A stretch of DNA of 14,488 nt, taken from assembly GCA_024636075.1 (NCBI GenBank), contig JAGXHS010000170.1, forward strand, positions 1 through 14,488, given 5' to 3'. The stretch is from Propionibacteriaceae bacterium (GTDB lineage Bacteria; Actinomycetota; Actinomycetes; Propionibacteriales; Propionibacteriaceae). Below are positions 13,560 through 14,488 of the stretch, in pieces. Made by a program: the position numbers and the translations under genes. Numbering within the stretch: position 1 is the first letter of the stretch; the number at the start of each line of letters is the position of its first letter. The notes under the pieces are model-generated. The model was not told where the DNA came from. It made no database searches and worked only from the letters and a program-made list of their open reading frames with translations.

Positions 13560-13706
13560 ATGGCTGCGTTCAATCTCGTCGCCCTCGTGGTGGCATCCCT
13601 GCTGATCGCCGTGCTCGCCATTGGCGTTCTCGCTGTGCTGCTGTGGCCCGAGAACAGATCCCTGGGGCGAGGAGCGAGACCCCTGTCCGGCCGACATTCG
13701 GCGTGA
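13560..13706 (+). CDS. Small single-pass membrane peptide, 48 residues
   Basis: The ATG at 13560 opens a frame of 48 codons ending TGA at 13704-13706. Residues 5-29 (from NLVALVV to AVLLW) form one long hydrophobic helix, followed by a basic tail (PENRS, LGRGARP, SGRH). That gives an N-out/C-in single-pass topology by the positive-inside rule. No family is recognised. Support for its being real is the leaderless-type promoter TAGACT-N6-ATG, codon use like its neighbours, and its placement 30 bp before the nitrobindin-like gene in the same orientation. It is divergent from csoR and shares the operator region, so it could be part of the same response. The protein-level evidence alone is modest. 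Confidence 0.62.
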   Translation: MAAFNLVALVVASLLIAVLAIGVLAVLLWPENRSLGRGARPLSGRHSA

Positions 13707-13736
13707 GCCCGACCACACCCGCGGAGAGAAGCACTG

Positions 13737-14234
13737 ATGGCTTTCGAGATCCCCACCGATCTGCACCACGACCTGATGCCACTGGCCTGGATCATCGGGC
13801 GGTGGGAGGGAAATGGTCACGGCAACTGGCCCGATCGGGGCGAGTTCAGCTACGGCCAACAGATTGATTTCAGCACCAACGGGCAGGGCTATTTGCACTA
13901 CGTCTCGCAGCTGTACAGCGTCAATGAGGACGGGGAGCCGCAAGAGCCGCTGACCATGGAAACGGGGTTCTGGCGCCCCGCTGGCGCGGGTCGTCTGGAG
14001 GCGGTGCTGTCGTCGCCGGAAGGCTGGAGCGAAGTCTGGGTGGGTACCGTCGACGGCGCGAAGATCGAGTTGGTCACCGATGCCGTGATGCGGACCGAAA
14101 CAGCGGAGGCCGACTACACCGGGGGACACCGTCTCTACGGAACGGTCGAGGGCGATCTTCTGTGGACCTTTGACAGAGCCACTGCCGCGCACCCCTTGCA
14201 GCCCTATCTCTGGGCTCGTCTGGCGCTGCGATGA
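13737..14234 (+). CDS. Nitrobindin-like / FABP-like beta-barrel protein (DUF1794)
   Basis: The 165 residues fit the nitrobindin/THAP4-like ten-stranded barrel family (mycobacterial Rv0813c and Rv2717c). The N-terminal LAWIIGRWEGNGHGNWP carries the hallmark GxWxGxG (21-27). LTMETGFWRP and the C-terminal LLWTFDRATAAHPLQPYLWARL are also family blocks. Classical nitrobindins bind ferric heme through a histidine in the terminal PHL motif. Here that position appears to be Tyr157 (QPYLWARL), with His152 nearby, so heme ligation may be altered or lost. ATG 13737 has a GGAGAG site 8 bases upstream. The stop overlaps the start of the YgfZ-type gene (ATGA), implying coupling. In M. tuberculosis Rv0813c is likewise near Rv0811c and glnR. 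Confidence 0.88.
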   Translation: MAFEIPTDLHHDLMPLAWIIGRWEGNGHGNWPDRGEFSYGQQIDFSTNGQGYLHYVSQLYSVNEDGEPQEPLTMETGFWRPAGAGRLEAVLSSPEGWSEVWVGTVDGAKIELVTDAVMRTETAEADYTGGHRLYGTVEGDLLWTFDRATAAHPLQPYLWARLALR

Positions 14235-14488
14235 GCATCGGGTCTGCCACGGGCGTGGAGGTCACCACCGGTGTCGATCGTGGAGCGGCGTGGCACTACG
14301 GGGAGCCGGTGCGCGAGCAACGAGCGATGGCCGCCGGTGCGGCAGTGGTCGATCTCGGCCACTTCGACGTGCTGAGCGTCACCGGGTCTGATCGGCTGGG
14401 TTGGTTGCACGGTCTGACCACGCAGCACCTCACCGATCTGCCGGCCGACGGTGAGCACCGGGTTGAGCGAGCTCATCGGGTCCTGGAA
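14231..14488 (+). CDS. YgfZ/GcvT-type folate-binding protein, N-terminal part (3' end outside the window)
   Basis: The frame opens at ATG 14231, overlapping the previous stop (ATGA), and stays open for 86 codons to the window edge. The blocks AWHYGEPVREQR, GAAVVDLGHFDVLSVTGSDR and LGWLHGLTTQHLTDLPADG match the start of the GcvT-like barrel in YgfZ proteins, which use tetrahydrofolate in iron-sulfur protein maturation or repair. The diagnostic KGC-x-x-GQE motif would lie beyond the window. After LPADG the family normally has a strand such as LVLDPHG before RVEH. Here the sequence goes directly to EHRVERAHRVLE, so about ten residues seem absent, perhaps through natural variation, an indel or a sequencing error. 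Confidence 0.87.
   Translation, partial: MSIGSATGVEVTTGVDRGAAWHYGEPVREQRAMAAGAAVVDLGHFDVLSVTGSDRLGWLHGLTTQHLTDLPADGEHRVERAHRVLE

Noticed and set aside
13554..14192. Minus-strand frame of 212 codons opposite the nitrobindin-like gene
   Set aside because: No recognisable protein features. The plus strand has a family match with a ribosome site and coupling to the next gene.

Overview
The window is high-GC chromosomal DNA from an actinobacterium. The evidence is the GC-rich third positions, frequent GTG/TTG starts, a mycothiol synthase gene (mycothiol is confined to Actinomycetia), a GlnR-type orphan regulator, and several genes that appear leaderless with a -10 hexamer six bases before the start codon. 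Gene content recalls the Streptomyces coelicolor pst-mutT-ppk ... mshD ... glnR region (SCO4139-SCO4159, from memory), in compressed form. I cannot name the genus. Genes are densely packed, no gap exceeds about 180 bp, and I see no mobile element, CRISPR array, tRNA or rRNA.

Layout. Positions 1-759 (+) hold the 3' two thirds of a glycerate kinase gene. It converges on a sucrase/ferredoxin-like gene (779-1747, -). Next, all on the minus strand and reading right to left, comes the phosphate block: mshD (10073-9207), ppk1 (9132-6973), mutT1 (6976-6095), then pstS (5913-4828), pstC (4700-3720), pstA (3720-2650) and pstB (2621-1842). A two-unit PHO box precedes pstS and a large hairpin separates pstS from pstC. 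Together these genes take up phosphate at high affinity, store it as polyphosphate, hydrolyse oxidised or signalling nucleotides, and make mycothiol.

From 10120 the strands alternate: a four-helix membrane protein (+), a glnR-like nitrogen regulator (-), a membrane-anchored protein with a discoidin-like domain (+), and D-aminoacyl-tRNA deacylase dtd (-).

Positions 12935-13706 are the least ordinary part. They hold a 53-residue Cys/His-rich protein (-), a CsoR/CstR-family repressor that keeps the two cysteines but lacks the copper-ligand histidine (-), and a 48-residue single-helix membrane peptide (+). Two near-identical 16-bp palindromes, ATACCCCATGGGGTAT and ATACCCCACTGGGTAT, lie at the promoters of the 53-residue gene and of csoR / the 48-residue gene. 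This looks like a compact thiol- or metal-responsive regulon built on very small genes.

The window ends with a nitrobindin-like beta-barrel gene translationally coupled to the start of a YgfZ-type folate-binding protein gene, which runs off the edge.
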